A stretch of 64,000 nt of DNA from Oscillospiraceae bacterium. Its GTDB lineage: Bacteria; Bacillota_A; Clostridia; Oscillospirales; WRJC01. The notes below the pieces were generated by a model, which made no database searches, had not been told where the DNA came from, and saw nothing but the letters and a program-made list of their open reading frames with translations. The stretch is from assembly GCA_009782405.1 (NCBI GenBank), contig WRJC01000002.1:62001-126000 (forward strand), in the 5' to 3' direction. A program made the translations under genes and the position numbers. Position 1 is the stretch's first letter, and every line of letters begins with the position of its first letter. Of this stretch, positions 1 through 8,215 are shown in pieces.

Positions 1-589
1 CGCCAAATCGGACGCCGTCCACAAATGCCGGAGCGGATTTTACGATGCCGCACACGTATTCCGCGCTCAAATCGAGGGCTTTTTCCGCGAAAGCGTTATC
101 CAAATCGGCGATATCTCCCAAAAAGTTTTCAAATCCGCGGAGAAACCAGCAGATGTCAAAAATGCCGGTGACGCCGAGCACCACATATTTCCCTTTTCCC
201 GTGACGCTTTTTTCGTCCAAATGGTCAAATCTCCCGGGAGCATAGGCATCCGGAAAAATATAGCCGTCCAGCGACGGTAAGTCCAGCGCGGGTTTGCACA
301 GATTGCCGAAGTCGCCTATTTCCCTTCTTTCGGGGGCGCAGTCCCATATGCACCCAAATTCGTTCCTGTATCTGTTTTCCCCCACGTTTTCGGCTATAAA
401 TCCCGCCGGATTCCCCGCTCCGACAAATTGGAAATAATCACCCATGAAACCGTCGTCCGCGAGCCTTCCGTTGTCTGCAAGCCATTTGTAAACCGATTCC
501 GATATTTTTGAGGTCATGTCGAAGCTGTAAGGCACATATTCGGTCGGTTCATGGGCGATTGTCTTTAAAACCGTTTCCCTTTTTGTCAT
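1..589 (-). CDS. URO-D family methyltransferase-like protein, 3' part cut by window edge
   Basis: This open frame runs leftwards from an ATG at 589 to the window edge without a stop, giving about 196 residues of the N-terminal half. The opening (MTKRETVLKTIAHEPTEYVP) and the later stretch GIFDICWFLRGFENFLGDI are typical of the uroporphyrinogen-decarboxylase fold family. In anaerobes that family includes MtaA/CmuA-type methylcobalamin:CoM methyltransferases and many uncharacterised relatives. A GGGAGGA ribosome site precedes the ATG. It lies 18 nt downstream of another URO-D gene, so the two are probably co-transcribed. True haem-pathway UroD is unlikely given the divergence and the lack of haem neighbours. 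The substrate is unknown and the C-terminal metal site is outside the window. Confidence 0.8.
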   Translation of the reverse strand, partial: MTKRETVLKTIAHEPTEYVPYSFDMTSKISESVYKWLADNGRLADDGFMGDYFQFVGAGNPAGFIAENVGENRYRNEFGCIWDCAPERREIGDFGNLCKPALDLPSLDGYIFPDAYAPGRFDHLDEKSVTGKGKYVVLGVTGIFDICWFLRGFENFLGDIADLDNAFAEKALDLSAEYVCGIVKSAPAFVDGVRFG

Positions 590-607
590 TATTAATTCCT
601 CCCCTTT

Positions 608-1774
608 TCAAATCGACGCAAAATATTCCCTTGCGGAATCTATGAATCGGTTCATTTTGATCACCGTTTCGTCAGTATTTCCAAGTATCGGCTCGATTGC
701 CGAAGTCGTGAGCGAAAACCGCCTGCCGTCGGCCATCATCTTCCCGAATTTCCCGAATACTTTGCGGTGTTCTTCCGGCGTGCCGAGCACGGTGAAAGCG
801 TTGACAAAAGAAAGCGAAAAATGCATGTCTGCCGGGGCAAGTTTATGTATTTCGAGGCAATCCGGCATATTATACCCGCCGAGATCCAAGTTTTTCATTT
901 CGGGCAGCGCATTCATCAAGCTTTCCAATATCGGCAAGAAAATTCCGCAGGTGTGCCAGTTTGCCGCAGGACCTTCGTTGTCCTGTATTTTTTTGTATGC
1001 CGGAACCATGAATTCATCAAACATCGAAGGAGTGATAAAGGGAATATTGACCCAATCGTCGGCGATCATCGTTTGTTTTGGCATATCCGCGCCCAAAAAA
1101 GCGGCGCGCTCCTGATTATAGCGAAGACGCCAGGCGATGATTCGCGAAAACAATTCGTGAACAAAATCCGGGGTTTCCGCGCAATCCGCGATGAAATTTT
1201 CGTATCCGCGGAGCTGCACGGCCACGTCGAGCGGGCCTCTGTAAGAAGCCGGCAAATGCACGCCGATCTCGCCGCCATAGCTTTCCTTGGAAATTTCCTT
1301 CATTTTTTGGAAGCGATTGTGGACTAACGGCATTTCGCCCGTTTTTTCGAAATCAAAAGGCGAAAGAAGCGAAATATCCGGTTTTCGTTCAAGCAAGTGA
1401 GGTTCGAAATACGGCACCCCGTCATATGTATATTTGATTTTCAAGCCGAAAAGCGTCATGTCGAAGTACATAGTACCCGAATTCAAATTCAAATCTGCGA
1501 GATGGTCGTCATGTGCATTGTCTATCCAATACAATTTGTGGCGGAGATCGATTTCGATCGATAACTCCGGGTCGCATAGATAGTCGTTCATATCGAAGCC
1601 GAATAGGCCCGGCAGCGCTATGTTTTCCAAATAGCTGCCGATTTTCGGCCTGTTTGCCCCATATTTTTCGTCGCGCCGCAAAAGAACTTCCCGTTTTTGC
1701 CCGTTCGCCTTTTTTATTTCGTCCACGAGCAATCCTTTAGGCAAGTTTTTGGCCCGAGTGTTGATTTTTTCCAT
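608..1774 (-). CDS. URO-D family (MtaA/CmuA-like) methyltransferase
   Basis: The product has 388 residues, the usual length for the URO-D fold family. The start at 1774 was chosen because a strong AAGGAGG sits 7 nt upstream; the longer frame to 1858 would run into the promoter. A zinc-site-like WHTCG motif (His about 274, Cys about 276) matches the H-x-C motif that binds the metal and activates the thiol acceptor in MtaA-type proteins. The expected role is transfer of a methyl group to or from a corrinoid, but no corrinoid-binding protein is encoded nearby. It is the first gene of a leftward pair with the URO-D gene at 1-589, and diverges from the dehydratase activase at 1980. The substrate cannot be read from the sequence. 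Confidence 0.8.
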   Translation of the reverse strand: MEKINTRAKNLPKGLLVDEIKKANGQKREVLLRRDEKYGANRPKIGSYLENIALPGLFGFDMNDYLCDPELSIEIDLRHKLYWIDNAHDDHLADLNLNSGTMYFDMTLFGLKIKYTYDGVPYFEPHLLERKPDISLLSPFDFEKTGEMPLVHNRFQKMKEISKESYGGEIGVHLPASYRGPLDVAVQLRGYENFIADCAETPDFVHELFSRIIAWRLRYNQERAAFLGADMPKQTMIADDWVNIPFITPSMFDEFMVPAYKKIQDNEGPAANWHTCGIFLPILESLMNALPEMKNLDLGGYNMPDCLEIHKLAPADMHFSLSFVNAFTVLGTPEEHRKVFGKFGKMMADGRRFSLTTSAIEPILGNTDETVIKMNRFIDSAREYFASI

Positions 1775-1807
1775 AAAATAACCCTCCTTAGAATTTCCGC
1801 TCCTTTT

Positions 1808-1828
1808 GATTGAAATTGTTTCAAAATC
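1808..1828. promoter_or_regulatory. Candidate operator: TTGAAA-TTG-TTTCAA palindrome over the transcription start
   Basis: A perfect 6-bp inverted repeat with a 3-nt centre (1810-1824) lies just downstream of the leftward -10 box, about where transcription should begin. That is a classical repressor position. A related element with the same GTTTCAAAAT half lies before the GH4 gene at 45734-45754. The binding protein is unknown. Confidence 0.45.
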
Positions 1829-1829
1829 A

Positions 1830-1858
1830 ATACTATCATTTAATTGCGCAAATGTCAA
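1830..1858 (-). promoter_or_regulatory. Sigma-A promoter of the leftward URO-D pair
   Basis: On the minus strand TTGACA (1858-1853) is followed after exactly 17 nt by TAGTAT (1835-1830). This lies about 56 nt upstream of the chosen start at 1774. Confidence 0.65.
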
Positions 1859-1894
1859 GAAGCAAACGCAAAAATTTTTTATTTCGCAAAATTA

Positions 1895-1923
1895 TTGCAA
1901 AAAGCGATAATTTGTGGTACAAT
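1895..1923 (+). promoter_or_regulatory. Promoter of the activase gene
   Basis: TTGCAA (1895-1900), a 17-nt spacer and TACAAT (1918-1923) precede the activase start by 57 nt. The -35 box overlaps ATTTCGCAAAA/ATTGCAAAAA sequence (1881-1903), which resembles the candidate operators near 48.7 and 49.7 kb. Confidence 0.55.
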
Positions 1924-1979
1924 ACGAATATAAAATAACAATGTGAAATTCGCCACAGAAAAGAAAGGGTATATTATAT

Positions 1980-4900
1980 ATGTTGTCCTTGGGGGTTAAT
2001 GTTGGCTCTACGAGCATAAAAATGGTACTTGCGGAAGACGGGGTTTTGGCATGGGGCGCCTCTGCCGCCCATGAAGGGGATTTCATGGCGACAGCAAAAA
2101 AACTTCTCGAACAGGGAAATGTCCCGACGGGGATCCCTGCGCTGGTCACGGGAAACGAAGGGCGTTTCATGTTCGACATTTCGGGAACTCCGGAACCGCT
2201 CTGCGTGGAAGCGGCGCTTTTGGCTTCGGCGATAGAAGCGGACGCCGTGGTGAGCATGGGAGGGGAAGATTTGATCGTATATGTGCTTGAAAAAGGCAAA
2301 ATCGTGAACAGTTTTTCAGGGAACAAGTGCGCCTCGGGCACCGGGGAATTTTTCAAACAGCAACTCGCCCGGATGCACATGGAACTCGAAGAAGTGGAAA
2401 ATGTGCCCGACGACGCCAAAATCCACGCGCTGTCCACGCGCTGTTCCGTGTTCATGAAAAGCGACTGCACCCACAGGCTTAACAAAAGGGAGGCCACGAG
2501 GGAGGATATCGTGCTTTCGCTCTCCGACGTGATGGCCGTAAAAGTGATCGATTTTTTGAAGAGGGCAAAAGTGAACTCGGGAAAAGTGATTTTGACCGGA
2601 GGGATAACCAAAAACCGCCACATAATGCGTTTCATAAAACAAAAAGCGCCGCAAATCGAATTTGCAACGCCCGAATCGGCACCCGTGTTCGAAGCTTTGG
2701 GCGCCGCCGCACTCGCTCCGAAATTCGGCAGCCCGCTTCCCGAAGCGGAAAAAATCATAAAAAAAGGCGAAATCCGTTTCGATTCGCTCGGCGCCCTCGG
2801 CGACCATAAATCAAAAACGCGATTTTTCGAAAAGCCCGGCACAAAAGTCCGCCTTGGGGCGCGCTACATTCTGGGCGTCGACGGGGGCTCCACAACCACC
2901 AAAGCCTGCCTTGTGGACATGGAAACAGAAGAAATCGCAGCCAGCCATTACGGCAGGACTTACGGCGACCCGGTAAAGGCGCTGAAGGAGTGCCTTAGGA
3001 TCATACAGGAAAAAATCATTTCCGACACCGGATCCAAAAATATCGAAATACGGCTTGTGTCCGTCACGGGTTCCAGCCGCGAAATTTTAGGGGTATTTTT
3101 GGAAACTCGGGGCGTGTACAACGAGATCATCGCGCATTCTGCGGGGACCGCGTATTTTGACCCCGAAGTGGAGACTATTTTTGAAATAGGCGGACAAGAC
3201 GCCAAATATGTGCTGCTCAAAAACGGGGTGCCCATCGATTACGCCATGAACGAAGCCTGCTCAGCGGGGACGGGTTCGTTTTTGGAAGAAAGCGCGGCGG
3301 GGGATCTTTGCATCCAGAGCGCCGAGGAAATCGGGCCGATCGCACTATTATCGGATGCGCCCTTAAAATTCGGCGAGCATTGCTCGGCCTTTATAAACAG
3401 CGACATACGCAAAGCGGTGCAGCAGGGCGCAAGCCGCGAAAATATAACTGCGGGCATCGTTTGCTCGATTGTGGCAAATTATTTAAACCGCGTGGTGGGC
3501 AACCGCACAATAGGCAAAAAGATTTTTTTGCAGGGAGGCGTGGCCAAGAATCCCGCCGTTCCCCTCGCTTTCGCGATGTTGCTGGATAAAGAGATACTCG
3601 TGCCGCCGTCCCCCGAATTGATGGGTTGTTTTGGCGCAGGGCTGCTCGCCAAACGCAAGCATTCCGAAGGGCTTTTAGAAGAGGGCGCCGTCGATATAGA
3701 CGCGCTTTTGGCCCGGGTGATCGGCTATGAAAGGGTATTTGCATGCAAATCCTGCGAAAATCTTTGCCCCATCCAAGTATTGAAAGTGGGCGAACGCAAA
3801 TATATGTTCGGCGGCAGGTGCAACAAATATGCCAACATGAGAAAAGAAGTCGCCGAAACGAAGGTTTTTGACTATGCGGAAAAACGGCAAAAACTCCTTT
3901 TTGAAGATTGCGGGGCGCCTCCTCTCGAAGACGGGGAAAAGAGGCGCGTCTATTTGGTCGGCATACCCAAAGCGCTATCGGTGCACACGCTGTATCCGCT
4001 GTACTCTTGGTTTTTCCATGAGCTCGGGGTGAAAACCTTTTTGTCATCGGAAGTGGTTCGGGAAGGCGTGGCGCGGGCGGAATCCGCATACTGCTTCCCT
4101 GCGGAGATCGCCCACGGGGCGGTGCAGGATTGCCTTGAAAAAGGCGCGGACTATGTGCTGCTGCCGCATTTCCGGGACATGCCGAGTTATGAAAACGAAG
4201 TGCACGCCAATTTTTGCCCGATAACCCAAAGCCTGCCTTATTATATAGAAAAAGCATTTCCCGAAATCCAAAAAGAAAAGTGGCTCCCTTTGGTAGTCAG
4301 TTTCAAGTTCGGCGACGAAAAAGCGTTTGAATATTTTTTGGAACTGGGAGAAAAGCTCGGTTTCGACCAAAAAGAAATCCGTTCGGCTTTTGAAAAAGGC
4401 TTGAAAAAGCAAAACGAATATTTCGCGGCGATAAAAAACGCGGGCGCAATCGCGCTCGAAGAGGCCCGGAAAGCAAATCGGCCGGTGATCGCGCTTTTGG
4501 GCAGGCCGTACAACGCTTTCGCGCCGGAAGCGAACATGGGAATACCCAAAAAGTTCACCACGCGGGGCTGCTCCGTAATCCCGTTTGACATGCTGCCTTT
4601 TGAAGATGAAAAAATATTTCCCAATATGTACTGGTATTACGGACAGCAAGATCTGAAAGCCGCAAATTCGATAAAAAAAGAAAATAACCTGTATTTGGCT
4701 TACATCACCAATTTTTCGTGCGCCCCCGATTCGTTCATCTTGCACTATATCAAATGGATCATGGGGCAAAAGCCTTTTTTGGCGCTGGAACTCGATTCCC
4801 ATTCGGCGGATGCCGGAGTGGACACCAGAGTGGAGGCTTTCCTCGATATCATCGAGGGCTACAAAAACAAAAAAGAAGATCTGGAAAAAGGGCGCTTCGA

Positions 4901-6248
4901 CAACGGCTGGCGCTTCGTGAGCGAAAAAACCAAAAAAAATAAATTCGAACTTCGCGTGGACAATGCCATAACCGGAGAAAAAGTGCAGATAAGAAACAAT
5001 AAGCGGGTCAGGGTGCTGCTTTCCAACATGGGTGCCATTTCGACCGAATACATCGGAGCCGCGCTGCGCGGCCAAGGGGTGCGCGCAGAGGCGCTGCCCG
5101 TGGCCACGGGCAAAACCGTGCAGCTGGCCCGCGCCCACGCCTCGGGAAAGGAATGCGTGCCCAGCCACCTCGTGCTTGGCAGCGCCTTGGAATTTATCTG
5201 GAGCGATAAATATCGCAAGGACGAGCTTTACCTGCTTTTTGTCCCCATCACCACCGGCCCCTGCAGAACCGGGCAATACTATGTCTACTACGAAAATCTG
5301 TTTCGCGATTTGCGCCTTGAAAACGTGGTGGTTTTCATATTGTCCGCGGACAATTCCTACGGCGAGCTTGGCTCGGATTTCACCAAGGAAATGTGGAAAG
5401 GCCTGGTGCTGTCGGATTATTTGAAAGACGTCCAAAACTCGCTTAAAACAGTAGCCGAAGAACCGGCAAAAGCGCTTGCCGCATATGAAAAATCCTGGAG
5501 GGCGCTGATGGACGACGTGGAGCATAGGCCAAAACACATCTGGAAACAATTGGAAATTTTGGCCGCAAACCTAAAAAAGATACCGCTTAAAAAGAAGGTC
5601 TCCGATTGCCCGAAAGTGCTCGTGATCGGGGAAATTTACGTGCGCCGCGACGATTTCGCGGTGGGCGAGCTCACGGACTTGATGAGCGCGCAGGGAATCG
5701 TGGTCAAAGTGGCGGGCATTTCCGAATGGATCCATTATTTGGATTTTGTCAGGGAATATGCGCAAAAAAAACTTCTCGGCCTAAAAAAAGCCGGAAATCG
5801 CATATTTTCCAAACCCTGGCTGGAACTCAAAAAATTGGGCGTTGAAAAATGGTGGAAACATTCGGTGGAAAAAAAGACGCTTTCGATTTTGGGCCCTACG
5901 GGGCTGATTCCCGAAACGCCCCACGATATGCGCGAAATCATGGAATATACCCAAAAGCATTTCGTGAATTTGGAACTCAATTCCGAAATAGCCGTTTCCT
6001 CCGGTTCGGCCGCCGCCGCCATGGATGCGGGATATTCCGGAGTGGTGAACATAAGCCCTTTTGCCTGCCTTATCGGGCGCGTCATCGAAGGCATTTACAC
6101 CCCTTGGGCCAGGGAACATGGTTACCCCACCCTTTCAGTGGAAGTGGATGGGAACCTGCTGCCCCCCAACATCATAAACAAGCTCAACATATTCATGGTA
6201 AACGTGCTGCGTTTTGGCGGCAATCCGGAAATTTCGCCGCTGCTTTGA
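1980..6248 (+). CDS. Large double activase of the 2-hydroxyacyl-CoA dehydratase / BadF-BadG type
   Basis: The product has 1,422 residues. Two ASKHA-type ATPase modules are visible. The first (about 1-255) has KCASGTG (Cys117) and Cys155; the second (about 295-565) opens with VDGGSTTTK and has CSAGTG (Cys427) and Cys468. In HgdC-type activases the equivalent cysteines hold a [4Fe-4S] cluster between two subunits, so here a fused pair may form the dimer interface within one chain. A cysteine cluster follows (589, 592, 596, 614), then a DUF2229 region and a C-terminal part resembling the dehydratase component (GPCRTGQYY). The family drives ATP-dependent low-potential electron transfer; the electron acceptor is unknown. 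An AAAGGG ribosome site lies about 10 nt upstream. It diverges from the URO-D pair, so a role in reductive activation of a corrinoid system is conceivable but inferred only from position. Confidence 0.85.
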   Translation: MLSLGVNVGSTSIKMVLAEDGVLAWGASAAHEGDFMATAKKLLEQGNVPTGIPALVTGNEGRFMFDISGTPEPLCVEAALLASAIEADAVVSMGGEDLIVYVLEKGKIVNSFSGNKCASGTGEFFKQQLARMHMELEEVENVPDDAKIHALSTRCSVFMKSDCTHRLNKREATREDIVLSLSDVMAVKVIDFLKRAKVNSGKVILTGGITKNRHIMRFIKQKAPQIEFATPESAPVFEALGAAALAPKFGSPLPEAEKIIKKGEIRFDSLGALGDHKSKTRFFEKPGTKVRLGARYILGVDGGSTTTKACLVDMETEEIAASHYGRTYGDPVKALKECLRIIQEKIISDTGSKNIEIRLVSVTGSSREILGVFLETRGVYNEIIAHSAGTAYFDPEVETIFEIGGQDAKYVLLKNGVPIDYAMNEACSAGTGSFLEESAAGDLCIQSAEEIGPIALLSDAPLKFGEHCSAFINSDIRKAVQQGASRENITAGIVCSIVANYLNRVVGNRTIGKKIFLQGGVAKNPAVPLAFAMLLDKEILVPPSPELMGCFGAGLLAKRKHSEGLLEEGAVDIDALLARVIGYERVFACKSCENLCPIQVLKVGERKYMFGGRCNKYANMRKEVAETKVFDYAEKRQKLLFEDCGAPPLEDGEKRRVYLVGIPKALSVHTLYPLYSWFFHELGVKTFLSSEVVREGVARAESAYCFPAEIAHGAVQDCLEKGADYVLLPHFRDMPSYENEVHANFCPITQSLPYYIEKAFPEIQKEKWLPLVVSFKFGDEKAFEYFLELGEKLGFDQKEIRSAFEKGLKKQNEYFAAIKNAGAIALEEARKANRPVIALLGRPYNAFAPEANMGIPKKFTTRGCSVIPFDMLPFEDEKIFPNMYWYYGQQDLKAANSIKKENNLYLAYITNFSCAPDSFILHYIKWIMGQKPFLALELDSHSADAGVDTRVEAFLDIIEGYKNKKEDLEKGRFDNGWRFVSEKTKKNKFELRVDNAITGEKVQIRNNKRVRVLLSNMGAISTEYIGAALRGQGVRAEALPVATGKTVQLARAHASGKECVPSHLVLGSALEFIWSDKYRKDELYLLFVPITTGPCRTGQYYVYYENLFRDLRLENVVVFILSADNSYGELGSDFTKEMWKGLVLSDYLKDVQNSLKTVAEEPAKALAAYEKSWRALMDDVEHRPKHIWKQLEILAANLKKIPLKKKVSDCPKVLVIGEIYVRRDDFAVGELTDLMSAQGIVVKVAGISEWIHYLDFVREYAQKKLLGLKKAGNRIFSKPWLELKKLGVEKWWKHSVEKKTLSILGPTGLIPETPHDMREIMEYTQKHFVNLELNSEIAVSSGSAAAAMDAGYSGVVNISPFACLIGRVIEGIYTPWAREHGYPTLSVEVDGNLLPPNIINKLNIFMVNVLRFGGNPEISPLL

Positions 6249-6280
6249 GGGCGAAAAAATATCGGATTTAGAAGCCCGGA

Positions 6281-7672
6281 TTATGCGCCATAATTAAAAA
6301 TTATCATGACGACGCTGTCTGAGGGGACATATACATCAAAATGGAAGTCTTCATGAATATATACCGTCCTGTTTTCGGCGGAAAAAAGCTCAAACGATTC
6401 GTCGTCCCACATCATGTCTTCGTCGATGCGGCAAACCCTCATGTTCGCGATTCCCTCTCGGGCATTTTTGAATCTGAACGACATAGTCAATTCTTCGGTT
6501 GATTCCGGGTTGTAATTTGTCAGGAAAATCGTGTTGCATCTGTCGTTTCGCGATGCGATTATCCTGAGGTTTTTGCAATCTTCTTCAGTTTTGGCGCATA
6601 CTTCCCTTTCCGCCATCGCATACAGCATGTCATATAGAAAATACTGCGGGCGCGGCTTGCCGTATTCGTCAAACAAGCCCAGCCGGTGCGCCGAATCGTT
6701 CCAATGCTCAGCCATATACCGTGTTTTTGCATAGAACGGCTTAAAATCATTGGGGTCGCAGAACTGGTCGTAGAGATGATATTGGAAAGTGTTCGCGAAT
6801 TTTGCCTGTCTGTGAAAATCGCAAAGTATCGCGCCGAGCCCCGCCGCCCTTTGGGGCGAATAAGCCCTTTCTTCGATTGAAAGGCCGCCCAAACCCACGT
6901 TGAGCTCGGTCATATACATTTCGATTGCGCCGTCGTGTTTATCGACTGTTTCTTTTATGCGCATAACCGGTTTTATATGATGCTCCGGATTATCCGAATA
7001 ATTGTTGCAGCTTATGAAATCGAGCCGTATGTTTTCTTTTTTGCACAGGCCTATAAACTCGTCAAACCAGCCGCAGATTTTATCGTCTAAGCCGGCATAT
7101 GACGGACCCCCGACTTTGGCTTCTGGATATGCTTTCAAGATGGGATCTATCGTCATTTTGTAATATTCGAAATAGTCCGCCGCGCTTTCTATTTTGTACG
7201 GGCAGCCGCCCCATTCCCCGATGTTTATCTCGTTTGCCACTGCCCAATGGGTTACGTATTTGTTGTCGACCGAATATCTTTTCGCCATTTCCCCGATAAT
7301 ATGCTGCCAGCGGCCGATATCGTTCGGTTTCCAAATTGTTTCGTCCACAACGGGATAAAGCGATTTCGGTTTTATGCATATCGACGCCATTATATCCGCC
7401 CCTGTCGCATTGACTGAACGCATATATTTGTCAAGAGCGGAAAAATCAAGCTCGCCGCCGTCCTTTTCGACAAAGAAAAATTCCTGTATGAATATGCGTA
7501 TGAGCTTAACTTTGAGCCTCGCCGTGCCTTCGATTGCTTTTTTTGGCACGGGGGCAGGATTTATCCCGCCTATTCCCAACAAGTGGCGGGATTTGAAGTC
7601 TACATTGCCGATTTCTTCGGAAAAGTCGATATTCGCCTTGATGTTTTTCATTTGCATATACTTGTCATTCAC
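6281..7672 (-). CDS. GH39-like glycoside hydrolase (clan GH-A)
   Basis: The product has 463 residues and no signal peptide, so it is probably cytoplasmic. It resembles beta-xylosidase/GH39 proteins: the acid/base glutamate is expected in ANEINIGEWGG (Glu148) and the nucleophile in MTELNVGLGG (Glu256), followed by a C-terminal beta-sandwich. The start is GTG at 7672, set by AGGAGG 8 nt upstream. It is the last gene of a leftward operon with a GH28-like enzyme and a solute-binding protein, which suggests it trims oligosaccharides derived from pectin or xylan. The exact substrate and the family number (GH39 versus another clan-A family) are uncertain. It ends 32 nt from the convergent activase gene. 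Confidence 0.7.
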   Translation of the reverse strand: MNDKYMQMKNIKANIDFSEEIGNVDFKSRHLLGIGGINPAPVPKKAIEGTARLKVKLIRIFIQEFFFVEKDGGELDFSALDKYMRSVNATGADIMASICIKPKSLYPVVDETIWKPNDIGRWQHIIGEMAKRYSVDNKYVTHWAVANEINIGEWGGCPYKIESAADYFEYYKMTIDPILKAYPEAKVGGPSYAGLDDKICGWFDEFIGLCKKENIRLDFISCNNYSDNPEHHIKPVMRIKETVDKHDGAIEMYMTELNVGLGGLSIEERAYSPQRAAGLGAILCDFHRQAKFANTFQYHLYDQFCDPNDFKPFYAKTRYMAEHWNDSAHRLGLFDEYGKPRPQYFLYDMLYAMAEREVCAKTEEDCKNLRIIASRNDRCNTIFLTNYNPESTEELTMSFRFKNAREGIANMRVCRIDEDMMWDDESFELFSAENRTVYIHEDFHFDVYVPSDSVVMIIFNYGA

Positions 7673-7722
7673 GAAATAGCCCTCCTGTTCGGGTCATATG
7701 TTTTAAAAGCTTATGCTTTTTT

Positions 7723-8208
7723 TCATTTCAGCCCTGCGACAATGCCGACGTTTTTCCCCTTGAAGCCAAAAACGACCGTTTCGCTCGCTATGCCCTTTTT
7801 GTCAAGATAATCGACGATCGCCTGCACCAGCTCGCGGGAACCCAATTTGCGGCTTTTGTCCCATTCGTTGCAGCAGGGCACGAGCAATATCGGGCGGTAT
7901 ATCGCGCTTTCCGCCACCGCCCTCGTTGCCTCGTCAGGGTGAAGACCCACGACCAAATCATAGAATTTTGCCATTTCGGGCGAATATTCGGCCATCTTCG
8001 AAGGCACGCCCCTCAGCGCATATCCCCTCGGGTCTATGACTTCGGCTTCATAATTGTATTTTTTGTTGAGGATGCGGCATAAAAGCCCCTGCCCTCCGGC
8101 CGCATCCGCTATGTATTTTATCCCGTTGCCGAAGCGGTTGTAGATATATTCCGCCAATATTTCAAAACGGCTTTCGTCGCCGCGGCATTTTATCTGTCTG
8201 CGCCCCAT
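7723..8208 (-). CDS. Small SAM-dependent methyltransferase-like protein
   Basis: The product has 161 residues. The stretch IADAAGGQGLLCRIL (about 32-46) resembles the glycine-rich SAM-binding motif I, followed by an acidic residue after the second strand (EVIDPRG). PCCNEWDKS later in the chain is unusual, with adjacent cysteines. I do not recognise the family. The gene starts only 7 nt after the solute-binding protein stop, so translation is probably coupled. Its presence inside a glycan operon is unexplained. A methylase of sugars or a small molecule, or a non-catalytic Rossmann protein, are all possible. Confidence 0.5.
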   Translation of the reverse strand: MGRRQIKCRGDESRFEILAEYIYNRFGNGIKYIADAAGGQGLLCRILNKKYNYEAEVIDPRGYALRGVPSKMAEYSPEMAKFYDLVVGLHPDEATRAVAESAIYRPILLVPCCNEWDKSRKLGSRELVQAIVDYLDKKGIASETVVFGFKGKNVGIVAGLK

Positions 8209-8215
8209 TTTTGCT

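Noticed and set aside
4044..5549. 501-codon open frame on the minus strand under the activase gene
   Set aside because: It is antisense to a complete, well-supported gene, has no ribosome site, and its translation shows no domain or normal composition.
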